Of a stretch of 64,000 nucleotides of DNA, positions 1 to 7,768 are shown one piece after another. The DNA is from 66-474 sp040255405. GTDB lineage: Bacteria; Pseudomonadota; Gammaproteobacteria; Xanthomonadales; Rhodanobacteraceae. The DNA lies in assembly GCA_040255405.1 (NCBI GenBank), contig JBDZUX010000012.1:4687-68686 (forward strand), written 5' to 3'. Position 1 is the first letter of the stretch; the number at the start of each line of letters is the position of its first letter. The notes below the pieces were generated by a model. That model was not told the origin of the DNA and made no database searches. It saw only the letters and a list, made by a program, of their open reading frames with translations. The position numbers and the translations under genes are program-made.

Positions 1-636
1 GTACATGTTGCCGAACAGTCGAAGGCCCAGGCTGAGCGGCTTGGAAAGCTCCTCCACGACCTTCAGGATGAAGTTCACCGGCGCCAGCCATTTGCCGAAC
101 GGCTGGAACAGCGCCTCCCTGGTGACGCCCTTCAGGCCCTTGTTGTAGAAGCTGTACCAGAAAGTGAGCAGGAACACGGTGATCGCCATCGACATGGTGA
201 TCGCCGGGTCGGCCGTGGGCAGGACGCGCAGGTGTTCGATGCCCGCGGCCTCCGCGGCTCGCGGCAGCGCGTCGATCGGCAGCAGGTCCATCAGGTTCAT
301 GAACAGGATCCAGAACCCGACGAGCAGCGCCATCGGCGCCACGAATGCCGACTTCTTGTGAAAGATGTCCTTGACCTGGCGGTCGAAGAACTCCGTGCTG
401 ATTTCCACGAAGCCTTGCCAGCGTGCGGGAACCCCGCTGGTCGCGCGTCGCGCGACGGGCCAGAACAGGAACACGAACAGCAGGCCCAGCACCACCGAGA
501 AGAACATCGAATCGATGTTCACGACCCAGAAGTCGCTGGAGCCCTTGACGATCTTCCAGGTCTTGAGGTCGAGCTGGAGATACGTCAGATGGTGCAGGAT
601 GTATGCACCGCTCGTGATGGGACCTTCTGCTGCCAT
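1..636 (-). CDS. atpB: ATP synthase F0 subunit a (5' part; gene runs off the window)
   Basis: Subunit a forms the proton half-channels next to the c-ring of the F1F0 ATP synthase in the inner membrane. The first 212 codons are present. The protein starts MAAEGPITSG and carries hydrophobic segments such as FFSVVLGLLFVFLFWPV near residue 50 and ALLVGFWILFMNLMDLLP near residue 100. The frame ends in LSLGLRLFGNMY, the family's conserved helix with the essential arginine region just beginning. The C-terminal part and the rest of the atp operon lie beyond the left edge. It follows atpI by 26 bp on the same strand, as in proteobacterial atp operons. Confidence 0.96.
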   Translation of the reverse strand, partial: MAAEGPITSGAYILHHLTYLQLDLKTWKIVKGSSDFWVVNIDSMFFSVVLGLLFVFLFWPVARRATSGVPARWQGFVEISTEFFDRQVKDIFHKKSAFVAPMALLVGFWILFMNLMDLLPIDALPRAAEAAGIEHLRVLPTADPAITMSMAITVFLLTFWYSFYNKGLKGVTREALFQPFGKWLAPVNFILKVVEELSKPLSLGLRLFGNMY

Positions 637-662
637 GCGTTGAGTTCCAGCCTAACCCGATG

Positions 663-1031
663 TCAAATGTCGAAGCGCAACACCAGCCAATTGACCGCCA
701 TCGCCGCCCCGGCACCGGCGAGCACCGGCACCAGCGGCAGCCGCAGCCGCACCAGGATCAGGAACAGCCCGCCCAGCACGACCAGCCACTTCAGCAGCAT
801 CCCCAGCGCGAATCGCCGCATGGTGACGGCGCCTCGTGCCAGCGACGGCTTGAATACCCGGAGCGCCAGCAGTGCGGTGCCAATGGCCACCACGCCGCCG
901 CCGCCGAACGCGCCCAAGGCCGATGCCGCGCCCCGGACCAGAAACAACAACCCGACGATGATCGCCGCCGCCACTTGCGCGAGCACGACCCGAACGGCGA
1001 GCCGTCGGCCGGCGGCCAGCGAATTGTCCAA
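663..1031 (-). CDS. atpI: ATP synthase subunit I (AtpI), TTG start
   Basis: AtpI is a small accessory membrane protein encoded first in atp operons and thought to help c-ring assembly. The product has four hydrophobic stretches (VVLAQVAAAIIVGLLFLV, GGGVVAIGTALLAL, LLKWLVVLGGLFLILV, VPVLAGAGAAMAVNWLVL), which fits the family. I chose the TTG at 1031 (122 aa). It has GAGG about 9 bases upstream, starts LDNSLAAGRRLAVR as relatives do, and lies downstream of a recognisable promoter at 1090-1119. An in-frame start at 1169 would lie upstream of that promoter and add low-complexity residues. Only the start is uncertain. Confidence 0.85.
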   Translation of the reverse strand: MDNSLAAGRRLAVRVVLAQVAAAIIVGLLFLVRGAASALGAFGGGGVVAIGTALLALRVFKPSLARGAVTMRRFALGMLLKWLVVLGGLFLILVRLRLPLVPVLAGAGAAMAVNWLVLRFDI

Positions 1032-1089
1032 GTTCAGCCACCTCGGGCGTGCCTTCAACCCGCCCAAAAGTCCGCAATCGAGCTTTGGA

Positions 1090-1119
1090 ATTGTAGCAGC
1101 GCCGTTCGCGCGGTAGCAA
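1090..1119 (-). promoter_or_regulatory. Sigma70-type promoter of the atp operon
   Basis: On the minus strand TTGCTA (1119-1114) and TACAAT (1095-1090) are separated by 18 bp, a good match to -35 and -10 boxes. It points into atpI-atpB and would place the transcription start near 1083, about 50 bases before the TTG start of atpI. Confidence 0.6.
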
Positions 1120-1243
1120 CCGCGCGCCGGCGTTGCTGCCGGAATTTCAAGGATTTTCGGGTACGCCAATCGCGGTACTCGTGCTTTCCGGAACCCGGGT
1201 CAACGCGCGTCCATGTGCTGTCCGGGATGACCCCATCCCGGGG

Positions 1244-2584
1244 TCATTTCCCGATGCAGAAGGTCGAGAAAATCGCGCCCAGAAGATCCTCGCTCGTGAA
1301 CGTGCCGACGATTTCGCCGAGGGCGCGCTGCGCGGCGAGCAGATCCTCGGCGACCAATTCCGGCGTCGCGGTGGCAAGCGCCGCCCTGGCGCTTCGCAGC
1401 GAAGCGTCGGCGCGCTCGAGCGCGAGCACGTGCCGCGTGCGCGCGCTGAATTCGCCGCCGTGTTCGCCACCCAGCGCCGCCTCGCGCAGGGCGGTGCGCA
1501 GCAGGTCCATGCCTTCGCCGGTGCGCGCGGAAAGCGCGACGCGAATGATGTCGTCGCATTCGTGGCGTGAAGGCGGCGTGCCGGAGAGATCGATCTTGTT
1601 GAGGATCAGGATCCTGGTGGCCGAGGGCGGCGTTCCGTCGAACAGGCCTGGATTCGCGACCGAGCCAGGGCTGTCCACCACCCGCAAGACCAGATCGGCG
1701 CGCGCCAATTCAGCGCGCGCACGGCGGATGCCTTCGCCCTCGACAAGATCGGTCGATTCGCGCAAACCCGCGGTGTCCGCAAGGGTGAAGTCCACGTCGT
1801 CCAGAGTGATCGATTCGCGCAGCACGTCGCGGGTGGTGCCGGGGACGTCGGTGACGATCGCGCGATCGGTGCCCGCGAGCGCATTCAGGAGGCTCGATTT
1901 GCCGACGTTGGGTTCGCCGACGATGACCGCGTGCATGCCATCGGTCAGGCGCACGCCGCGGCGGGCGGCGGCCAGCAGCGCCTGCAATCCGCTCATGGCA
2001 TCTTCGAACAAGCGCTCGATTACCGGTTTCGATGCACTTTCCGAGGCATCGTCGGAGAAGTCGATTGCGGCTTCGATTTCCACGCGCAGACGCACGATGA
2101 GCTTCGACAGCGCATCGGCGCGCCGCGAGAACTCCCCTTCCAGCGACCGCACGGCCGCACGCGCCTGGATTTCCGAACGCGCCGCGATCAGGTCGGCCAC
2201 GGCTTCGGCCTGGTTCAAGTCGAGCTTGCCGTTCAAGAACGCGCGTTCGGAAAACTCGCCCGCGCGCGCGGCGCGTGCGCCCAGTTCGCATGCGCGGCGG
2301 ACCAGCGCGTCCAGCGCCACCGGGCTGCCGTGGGCGTGCAACTCCAGCACGTCCTCGCCGGTGAAGGAATGCGGGGCGGCGAAGTACAAGACGAGACCTC
2401 GATCGATCGCGGCGCCATCCGCGTCGACGAACGCGGTCAGTTGCGCGCGGCGCGGTTCGGGTTCGACGCCACACAGTGCATGGGCGATCCCGCGGACGCG
2501 GCTGCCCGAAATTCGCACCACGCCGATCCCGCCGCGCCCCGGCGGGGTCGCGATGGCCACGATGGTGTCGTTTGCGGACCGCAT
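1244..2584 (-). CDS. mnmE: tRNA uridine-5-carboxymethylaminomethyl modification GTPase MnmE
   Basis: With MnmG this K+-dependent GTPase makes the 5-carboxymethylaminomethyl modification at wobble uridine 34 of certain tRNAs, using methylene-THF. The 446 aa product has the usual length. It opens with the folate-binding domain (TIVAIATPPGRGGIGVVRISG) and carries an inserted Ras-like G domain with GEPNVGKS at residues 223-230, DTAG in G3 and NKID in G4. It ends in the invariant CIGK, whose cysteine is needed for modification. It sits 16 bp after yidC in the classical rpmH-rnpA-yidC-mnmE order. Confidence 0.97.
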   Translation of the reverse strand: MRSANDTIVAIATPPGRGGIGVVRISGSRVRGIAHALCGVEPEPRRAQLTAFVDADGAAIDRGLVLYFAAPHSFTGEDVLELHAHGSPVALDALVRRACELGARAARAGEFSERAFLNGKLDLNQAEAVADLIAARSEIQARAAVRSLEGEFSRRADALSKLIVRLRVEIEAAIDFSDDASESASKPVIERLFEDAMSGLQALLAAARRGVRLTDGMHAVIVGEPNVGKSSLLNALAGTDRAIVTDVPGTTRDVLRESITLDDVDFTLADTAGLRESTDLVEGEGIRRARAELARADLVLRVVDSPGSVANPGLFDGTPPSATRILILNKIDLSGTPPSRHECDDIIRVALSARTGEGMDLLRTALREAALGGEHGGEFSARTRHVLALERADASLRSARAALATATPELVAEDLLAAQRALGEIVGTFTSEDLLGAIFSTFCIGK

Positions 2585-2600
2585 GCGCCTGCCTGCGCGA

Positions 2601-4328
2601 TCAGGCCCGTGCGCGCGCGTCGGCCCGATCGATCTTGCGGGTGATGTACCACTGCTGGCCCAGCATGCAAACCTGCCGGACCACGTAATAAAGCGTGAGA
2701 CCGGCCGGGAAGAAGAAGAACAACACCGCGAACAATATCGGCATCGCTTTCATCACCTTGGCCTGGGTCGGGTCCATGCCCTGCATCGGCGTGAGGAATT
2801 GCGACCCCAGCATCGCCAGCGCGTACAGGATCGGCAAGATGAACAGCGGATCGGCAGCAGACAGATCCGGTACCCACAGGAACGATGCGTGGCGCAGCTC
2901 GACGCTGAAGATCAGGACGTAATACAGCGCGAAGAAGATCGGCAGGATGATCAGGTTGGGCAGGCAACCCGCCATCGGATTGATCTTCTCCTTCTTGTAC
3001 AGCTCCATCATGGCCTGCTGGTATTTCTGCTTGTCGTCGCCGAAGCGTTCCTTCAGCGCCTTCAGCCGCGGCTGCAACTTGCGCATGCGTGCGCCGGCCT
3101 TGAACTGGGCCTCGGTCAGCTTCCAGGTCACGGCCTGGATCAGCAGCACCAGCACGATGATCGCGAGCCCCCAGTTGCCGACCAGTCGGTGCAGGAACGA
3201 CAACAGCTTGAACATCGGCTGCGCGATCACCGTCGACCAGCCGTAGTCCACCGTCAGGTCGAGGCCGGGGGCAATCTTTCCGATCTGGTTCTGCAGGTTC
3301 GGCCCGACGTACAGCCGCGTCGCGCTGGTCACCATCTGGCCCGGCGCAGCCGTGAGGCCCGGTCCGACCGTGCGGATCAGGTAGCGCGGCTTGCCGTTCG
3401 CGTCATGCGGCGGCACTTCGACACTGGAAAATTGTTGCGGCTGCTTGTCGTTCGGGATCCACGCCGTCACGAAGAACCGCTGGGTCATCGCGATCCAGCC
3501 GCCGGTCACGCCCTGGTGCAGCGGCTCACTCTGGAAGTCGCCGAATTTCAGCTTGTTGAACTTGGAGTCCGGGCTGTACCACGCCGCGCCGGTGTAGGCA
3601 AAACTGTCCGGGTTGTAGAACTCCAGGAAATGCTTGGGCGGCGGCGGCGGCTCGACGCGATCGAGTTGCTGGTAGGCGTTGCCATGCCAGGTCTTGCTGC
3701 CGTGGTTTTCGATCTGCTGTGACAGCCCGACCACATAGCTGCCGCGCGTCAAGGTATAGCGCTTGATCACCTCGACGCCGGACGCCGCGTCACTCCAGCG
3801 CAAGGTCACGACGACCTGATTCTGGCCGGGCGCCAAAATGTATTGCGTCGCCTCGGGCGTGAACATTGCAAGATGATTCGGCGCGCTACTGCCATCGGCG
3901 CCGATCAAGCCATCCTGCGCAACGTAGTACGTGGCCCCCGATTCATTCAGCAAATGCACCGGCGGACTGCCGCGCTCGACCTTCTGGGAATAATCCAGCA
4001 ATGCGGCGCCGACCACGGTGCCGCCACGCGGATCGATGGTAAGTTTCAGCAGATCGTTGCTGGCCGTGACCAGATCCTGCGTGGGTGTTCCGCTCGGCCT
4101 CGCGGCCTCCGGCGGGGGCGACGCGGTCGCCGGTGCCGATGCGGGCGCAACGCTGGCTGGAGCGGTTGGTATCGCCGCTGCGTCCGGCGCCGCGGACGTC
4201 GCTGGGGTGGCGACCTGCGCCGGGACCGCGGGCGGCGCGGACGGATAGTCGTGCTGCCACGCCTGCCACAACAAGTAGGCAACGGCCAGCAACGCCACGA
4301 CCAGCAGTGTGCGTGTTTGATTGATCAC
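2601..4328 (-). CDS. yidC: Membrane protein insertase YidC
   Basis: YidC inserts and folds inner-membrane proteins, alone or with SecYEG; substrates include ATP synthase subunits a and c. The 575 aa product has an N-terminal signal-anchor (TLLVVALLAVAYLLWQAW), an Ala/Pro-rich linker to about residue 80, and a large periplasmic P1 domain. A five-helix core begins near residue 360 (WSTVIAQPMFKLLSFLH). The hydrophilic-groove arginine is expected within TWKLTEAQFKAGARMRKLQP. This is the typical Gram-negative long form. No yidD gene separates it from rnpA (39 bp gap). Confidence 0.97.
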   Translation of the reverse strand: MINQTRTLLVVALLAVAYLLWQAWQHDYPSAPPAVPAQVATPATSAAPDAAAIPTAPASVAPASAPATASPPPEAARPSGTPTQDLVTASNDLLKLTIDPRGGTVVGAALLDYSQKVERGSPPVHLLNESGATYYVAQDGLIGADGSSAPNHLAMFTPEATQYILAPGQNQVVVTLRWSDAASGVEVIKRYTLTRGSYVVGLSQQIENHGSKTWHGNAYQQLDRVEPPPPPKHFLEFYNPDSFAYTGAAWYSPDSKFNKLKFGDFQSEPLHQGVTGGWIAMTQRFFVTAWIPNDKQPQQFSSVEVPPHDANGKPRYLIRTVGPGLTAAPGQMVTSATRLYVGPNLQNQIGKIAPGLDLTVDYGWSTVIAQPMFKLLSFLHRLVGNWGLAIIVLVLLIQAVTWKLTEAQFKAGARMRKLQPRLKALKERFGDDKQKYQQAMMELYKKEKINPMAGCLPNLIILPIFFALYYVLIFSVELRHASFLWVPDLSAADPLFILPILYALAMLGSQFLTPMQGMDPTQAKVMKAMPILFAVLFFFFPAGLTLYYVVRQVCMLGQQWYITRKIDRADARARA

Positions 4329-4367
4329 TGGGGAATCCGGGCTTTGGGCACGACTGGCCGGAGCAAG

Positions 4368-4742
4368 TCAGCCATCGATTGTGCCGGGAGCAGACGCCTG
4401 CTTCAACGCCTTCAATTTCTGCCATGCGTGCCGCAGGTCGGCATGCAGGGCAGGACGATCGGCCGTGACCGCCGAGGAGCGCGCGATCACCAGAACATCG
4501 AACGGCGGCAACCCGTCGCGTTGCTCGCGGAATGATTCGCGAGCGATGCGCTTGATCCGATTACGTTGCACCGCGCGTTTGCTGACCTTGCGCGACACCG
4601 CCAGTCCAAGTCGCGCGGTGGCCTCGGGGCTTTCGATCCAGCGCAGCAGAAAATATCTCGCCTGAAATCGCCCCCTGGCATTTCGCAGCGCGGCAAAATC
4701 GGCGGCTCGGCGCAGCCGCGCATGCGGCGGCAAACCGGCCAT
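4368..4742 (-). CDS. rnpA: Ribonuclease P protein component
   Basis: This basic protein binds the RNase P RNA and helps it remove 5' leaders from pre-tRNAs. The 124 aa product has the family signature RNRIKRIARESFRE, preceded by AVSRKVSKRAVQ, and the N-terminal RLRRAADFAAL motif. The length is normal. It lies 9 bp downstream of rpmH and is probably cotranscribed with it from the promoter at 4946-4974. Confidence 0.96.
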   Translation of the reverse strand: MAGLPPHARLRRAADFAALRNARGRFQARYFLLRWIESPEATARLGLAVSRKVSKRAVQRNRIKRIARESFREQRDGLPPFDVLVIARSSAVTADRPALHADLRHAWQKLKALKQASAPGTIDG

Positions 4743-4751
4743 GCGTGGGAC

Positions 4752-4886
4752 TTACGGGATCAGACGCTTGCGACCCTTGGCGCGGCGCGCAGACAAGACC
4801 TTGCGGCCATCGGCCGTCTTCATGCGGGCGCGAAAGCCGTGGGTGCGGGCGCGCTTGAGCACGCTGGGCTGATAAGTGCGTTTCAT
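4752..4886 (-). CDS. rpmH: 50S ribosomal protein L34
   Basis: A 44-codon gene encoding MKRTYQPSVLKRARTHGF and ending RRAKGRKRLIP, a nearly invariant L34 sequence, very basic and with no acidic stretch. It is the first gene of the rpmH-rnpA-yidC-mnmE group. A sigma70-like promoter lies 60 bp upstream. Confidence 0.98.
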   Translation of the reverse strand: MKRTYQPSVLKRARTHGFRARMKTADGRKVLSARRAKGRKRLIP

Positions 4887-4945
4887 GGATGACTCCGCAG
4901 CGGGTTGCCCGCGCGAGGCGGGTCAGGCATGGAAAAAGACTGGGA

Positions 4946-4974
4946 ATTCTAAGGTTTTCATGAGGCCGCGTCAA
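4946..4974 (-). promoter_or_regulatory. Promoter of rpmH-rnpA
   Basis: On the minus strand TTGACG (4974-4969), a 17-bp spacer and TAGAAT (4951-4946) form a near-consensus sigma70 promoter directed at rpmH. It lies in the 218-bp divergent region between rpmH and dnaA (4887-5104). Confidence 0.7.
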
Positions 4975-5104
4975 GGGAAATGTCGGCGGTACGGCCCGCG
5001 GTGTTCGCGCCGCGCGCAGCTTTCCGGCAGCCTGTTAGACTGACCCGTCCACCTCGCGCAAACAGTTGCGCGACGGTATCCGGGCCGATTCATCACGGGT
5101 TTTC

Positions 5105-6421
5105 ATGAGCGATCTCTGGCAACGCTGCCTCGCGCGGCTCGAAGGTGAAATCGAGCCCAGCGTCCTGCACACCTGGCTGCAACCCCTGCAGGCCCGCTAC
5201 GACGACGGCACCTTGCGGCTGTTCGCACCCAATACGTATACGCTGGAGTTCGTCCGCAACGGTTACCTGTCCCGCATCGAGGGCACCCTCTCGGCGCTGG
5301 CAGGGCGGCCCGTGCCACTGCGGCTGGAAGTCGGCTCCATCGCGACGGTCGGCAAGCCCGCCACGCCCCAGGCAGGCGTGCCCGGCCCCGGCGCGACGCC
5401 GCAGCACAACCTTGATCCGCACTACATATTCGACAACTTCGTCGAAGGCAAATCCAACCAGTTGGGCAAGGCTGCCGCCATGCAGGTGGCCCAGAACCCC
5501 GGGCGTGCCTACAACCCGCTGCTGCTGTACGGCGGTACCGGCCTCGGCAAAACCCATCTGATGCAGGCCGCGGGCAACCTGATGTTGAAACACAACCCGT
5601 CGATGAAGTTGCTGTACGTGCATTCCGAGCGCTTCACGGAAATGATGATCACCGCGCTGCGCAACAAGAACATGGACGATTTCAAGCACAAGTTCCGGTC
5701 GGTCGACGCGCTGCTGATCGACGACATCCAGTTCTTCGCCGGCAAGGACGCGACCCAGGAGGAGTTCTTCCACACCTTCAACACTTTGTACGAATCGCGC
5801 CAGCAGATCATCCTGACCTGTGACCGCTATCCGAAGGAAGTGGACAACCTGGAATTGCGGCTCAAGTCGCGGCTCGGCTGGGGTCTCTCGGTCGCCATCG
5901 AGCCCCCCGATTTCGAAACCCGCGCGGCGATCCTGCTGGAAAAGGCGCAGGCGCGCGGCATCCCGCTGCCAAGCGACGTGGCCTTGCTGCTGGCACGCCG
6001 GATCCGCTCCAACGTCCGCGAGCTGGAGGGCGCCCTCAACACCGTCGCCGCGCAGGCCAACCTGTCCGGGCGCGGCATCACGGTGGAGCTGGTACAGGAA
6101 ACCTTGCGCGACCTCTTCAACGTCCACGCGCGCGCGATCACCATCCAGAACATCCAGAAGACAGTGGCGGACTATTACCAGTTGCGTCTTTCGGATTTGC
6201 TTTCGCAACGGCGGGTGCGCTCGCTGGCCCGGCCTCGCCAGATCGCGATGGCACTTGCCAAGGAATTGACCGAACACAGCCTGCCCGAGATCGGCGAAGC
6301 CTTTGGCGGCAAGGACCACACCACGGTCATGCACGCGTGCAAGAAAATCCGCAGCCTCTGCGATACCGACATGCGCCTTCGCCAGGACTGGGACAAACTC
6401 ATCCGGATATTGACTGGGTAA
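5105..6421 (+). CDS. dnaA: Chromosomal replication initiator protein DnaA
   Basis: DnaA binds 9-mer boxes at oriC, oligomerises with ATP and opens the duplex. The 438 aa product has domain I (SDLWQRCLARLEGEI), a short linker and a AAA+ domain with Walker A GGTGLGKT at residues 143-150 and the Walker B LLIDDIQF. The C-terminal DNA-binding domain carries the box-binding signature FGGKDHTTVMHACKKI. I chose the ATG at 5105 because MSDLW matches relatives. An upstream start at 5066 would add 13 unconserved residues. oriC follows immediately. Confidence 0.97.
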   Translation: MSDLWQRCLARLEGEIEPSVLHTWLQPLQARYDDGTLRLFAPNTYTLEFVRNGYLSRIEGTLSALAGRPVPLRLEVGSIATVGKPATPQAGVPGPGATPQHNLDPHYIFDNFVEGKSNQLGKAAAMQVAQNPGRAYNPLLLYGGTGLGKTHLMQAAGNLMLKHNPSMKLLYVHSERFTEMMITALRNKNMDDFKHKFRSVDALLIDDIQFFAGKDATQEEFFHTFNTLYESRQQIILTCDRYPKEVDNLELRLKSRLGWGLSVAIEPPDFETRAAILLEKAQARGIPLPSDVALLLARRIRSNVRELEGALNTVAAQANLSGRGITVELVQETLRDLFNVHARAITIQNIQKTVADYYQLRLSDLLSQRRVRSLARPRQIAMALAKELTEHSLPEIGEAFGGKDHTTVMHACKKIRSLCDTDMRLRQDWDKLIRILTG

Positions 6422-6627
6422 CCCTGTGGATAAAATACGGACGGAGAACTATCGACAAATCATCCACAGCTCACACACTGGTGCTCCAAATGTCGATTCT
6501 TGAGCAGATCAATTACAAACATTTGATTACAAACATATTTTATTGAGAATCCTGTTATCAACAAGCCCTGCTTCTACGATCTTATCTACAAGTAAACAAA
6601 CAAAGACAGCCGACACGGGGATCGACC
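6422..6627 (+). other. Replication origin oriC (dnaA-dnaN intergenic region)
   Basis: The 206-bp gap is strikingly AT-rich for this chromosome. It contains a perfect DnaA box TGTGGATAA (6425-6433, reverse orientation) and three one-mismatch boxes: TCATCCACA (6460-6468), TTATCAACA (6555-6563) and TTATCTACA (6582-6590). Between them (about 6507-6550) is an AT-rich stretch with the direct repeat ATTACAAACAT at 6512-6522 and 6526-6536, a likely unwinding element. Origins in this position are known for Xanthomonas and Pseudomonas relatives. That it is functional is inference. Confidence 0.88.
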
Positions 6628-7728
6628 ATGCGCTTCAGTACCCAGCGTGAAACCTTGCTCAAGCCGATGCAACAAGTCGTCGGAGTGGTGGAGCGCCGGC
6701 AGACCTTGCCGGTACTCGCCAACCTGTTGGTCCAGGTGAAGGAAGGGCGCTTGTCCTTGACGGGCACCGATCTCGAAGTGGAAATGCGCGCCAGCGCCGC
6801 AGTGGACGCTGCCGAAGACGGCGAAACCACGGTTCCGGCCCGGAAGTGGTTCGATCTGGTGCGAGCGCTGCCCGATGGCGTCAAGGTGGATGTGCAGGTC
6901 AAGGGCGACCGCGTGGTGATGCACGCGGGGCGCAGCCGGTACACGCTGGCGAGCCTGCCGGCGGACGAGTTCCCGACCAATGACGAGATCGAGGTCACCG
7001 AACAGGTCACCTTGCCCGAAGGAACATTGCGGAACCTCATGGAGCGGACGGCGTTTGCGATGGCGAACCAGGACGTTCGCTACTACCTCAACGGGTTGCT
7101 GATGGACCTTCGTGGCGCCGAGTTGCGCTGCGTCGCCACCGACGGCCATCGCATGGCCATGGCCGAAACGGCGCTGGAGACGGCGGTCAAGAGCAATCGG
7201 CAGATCATCATCCCGCGCAAGGGTGTCACGGAGTTGCTGGGGTTGTTCGACTCCGGCGAAGACGTGGTCACCATCGAGTTCTCCAGCAATCACATCCGGG
7301 TGCGCCGCGGCGATGTGGTGTTCACGTCCAAGTTGATCGATGGGCGGTTTCCCGATTACGAGGCGGTGATTCCGCTGGGCGCCGACAAGCTGGTGCGGGT
7401 GGATCGCGATACCGTTCGGAACGCGCTCCAACGCGCGGCGATCCTCTCGAACGAAAAGTACCGGGGGGTACGCCTGGAAGTTGCTCCCAACTGCCTGCGC
7501 ATCATTGCCCACAACCCGGAACAGGAAGAGGCTTTCGAGGAAATCGAGGCCGAGACTTCGGTCAACGACATCGCGATCGGGTTCAATGTCGGCTACCTGC
7601 TCGATGCCCTCGGCTCACTGGATGAGCAGCACGTCCATCTGCAGTTGCGGGACGCGCAGTCGAGCTGTCTGTTGCGCGGCGCCGACAGCCAGAAGATCCA
7701 GCATGTGGTCATGCCCTTGCGCTTGTGA
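6628..7728 (+). CDS. dnaN: DNA polymerase III subunit beta (sliding clamp)
   Basis: This is the ring-shaped processivity clamp that tethers Pol III and other repair and replication factors to DNA. The 366 aa product has the standard length. It begins MRFSTQRETLLKPMQQVVGVVERRQTLP-like and ends in VMPLRL, the conserved C-terminal segment that lines the partner-binding pocket. Three tandem clamp domains span the whole chain. It lies between oriC and recF, as expected. Confidence 0.97.
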   Translation: MRFSTQRETLLKPMQQVVGVVERRQTLPVLANLLVQVKEGRLSLTGTDLEVEMRASAAVDAAEDGETTVPARKWFDLVRALPDGVKVDVQVKGDRVVMHAGRSRYTLASLPADEFPTNDEIEVTEQVTLPEGTLRNLMERTAFAMANQDVRYYLNGLLMDLRGAELRCVATDGHRMAMAETALETAVKSNRQIIIPRKGVTELLGLFDSGEDVVTIEFSSNHIRVRRGDVVFTSKLIDGRFPDYEAVIPLGADKLVRVDRDTVRNALQRAAILSNEKYRGVRLEVAPNCLRIIAHNPEQEEAFEEIEAETSVNDIAIGFNVGYLLDALGSLDEQHVHLQLRDAQSSCLLRGADSQKIQHVVMPLRL

Positions 7729-7768
7729 TGAACGAACCGTGGCCTGACGCCGGAGTCGGGGCGCGGCA

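Noticed and set aside
1229..1245. Hairpin GACCCC-N5-GGGGTC at the mnmE stop codon
   Set aside because: No T-run follows on the minus strand, so it is not a convincing terminator.
660..3722. Very long open frame opposite mnmE and yidC
   Set aside because: High GC opens antisense frames; its composition is Arg/Gln/His-rich and it lies antisense to atpI, mnmE and yidC, which are certain.
5021..5041. Extended -10 TGTTAGACT before dnaA
   Set aside because: No acceptable -35 lies at the right distance; too weak to call a promoter.
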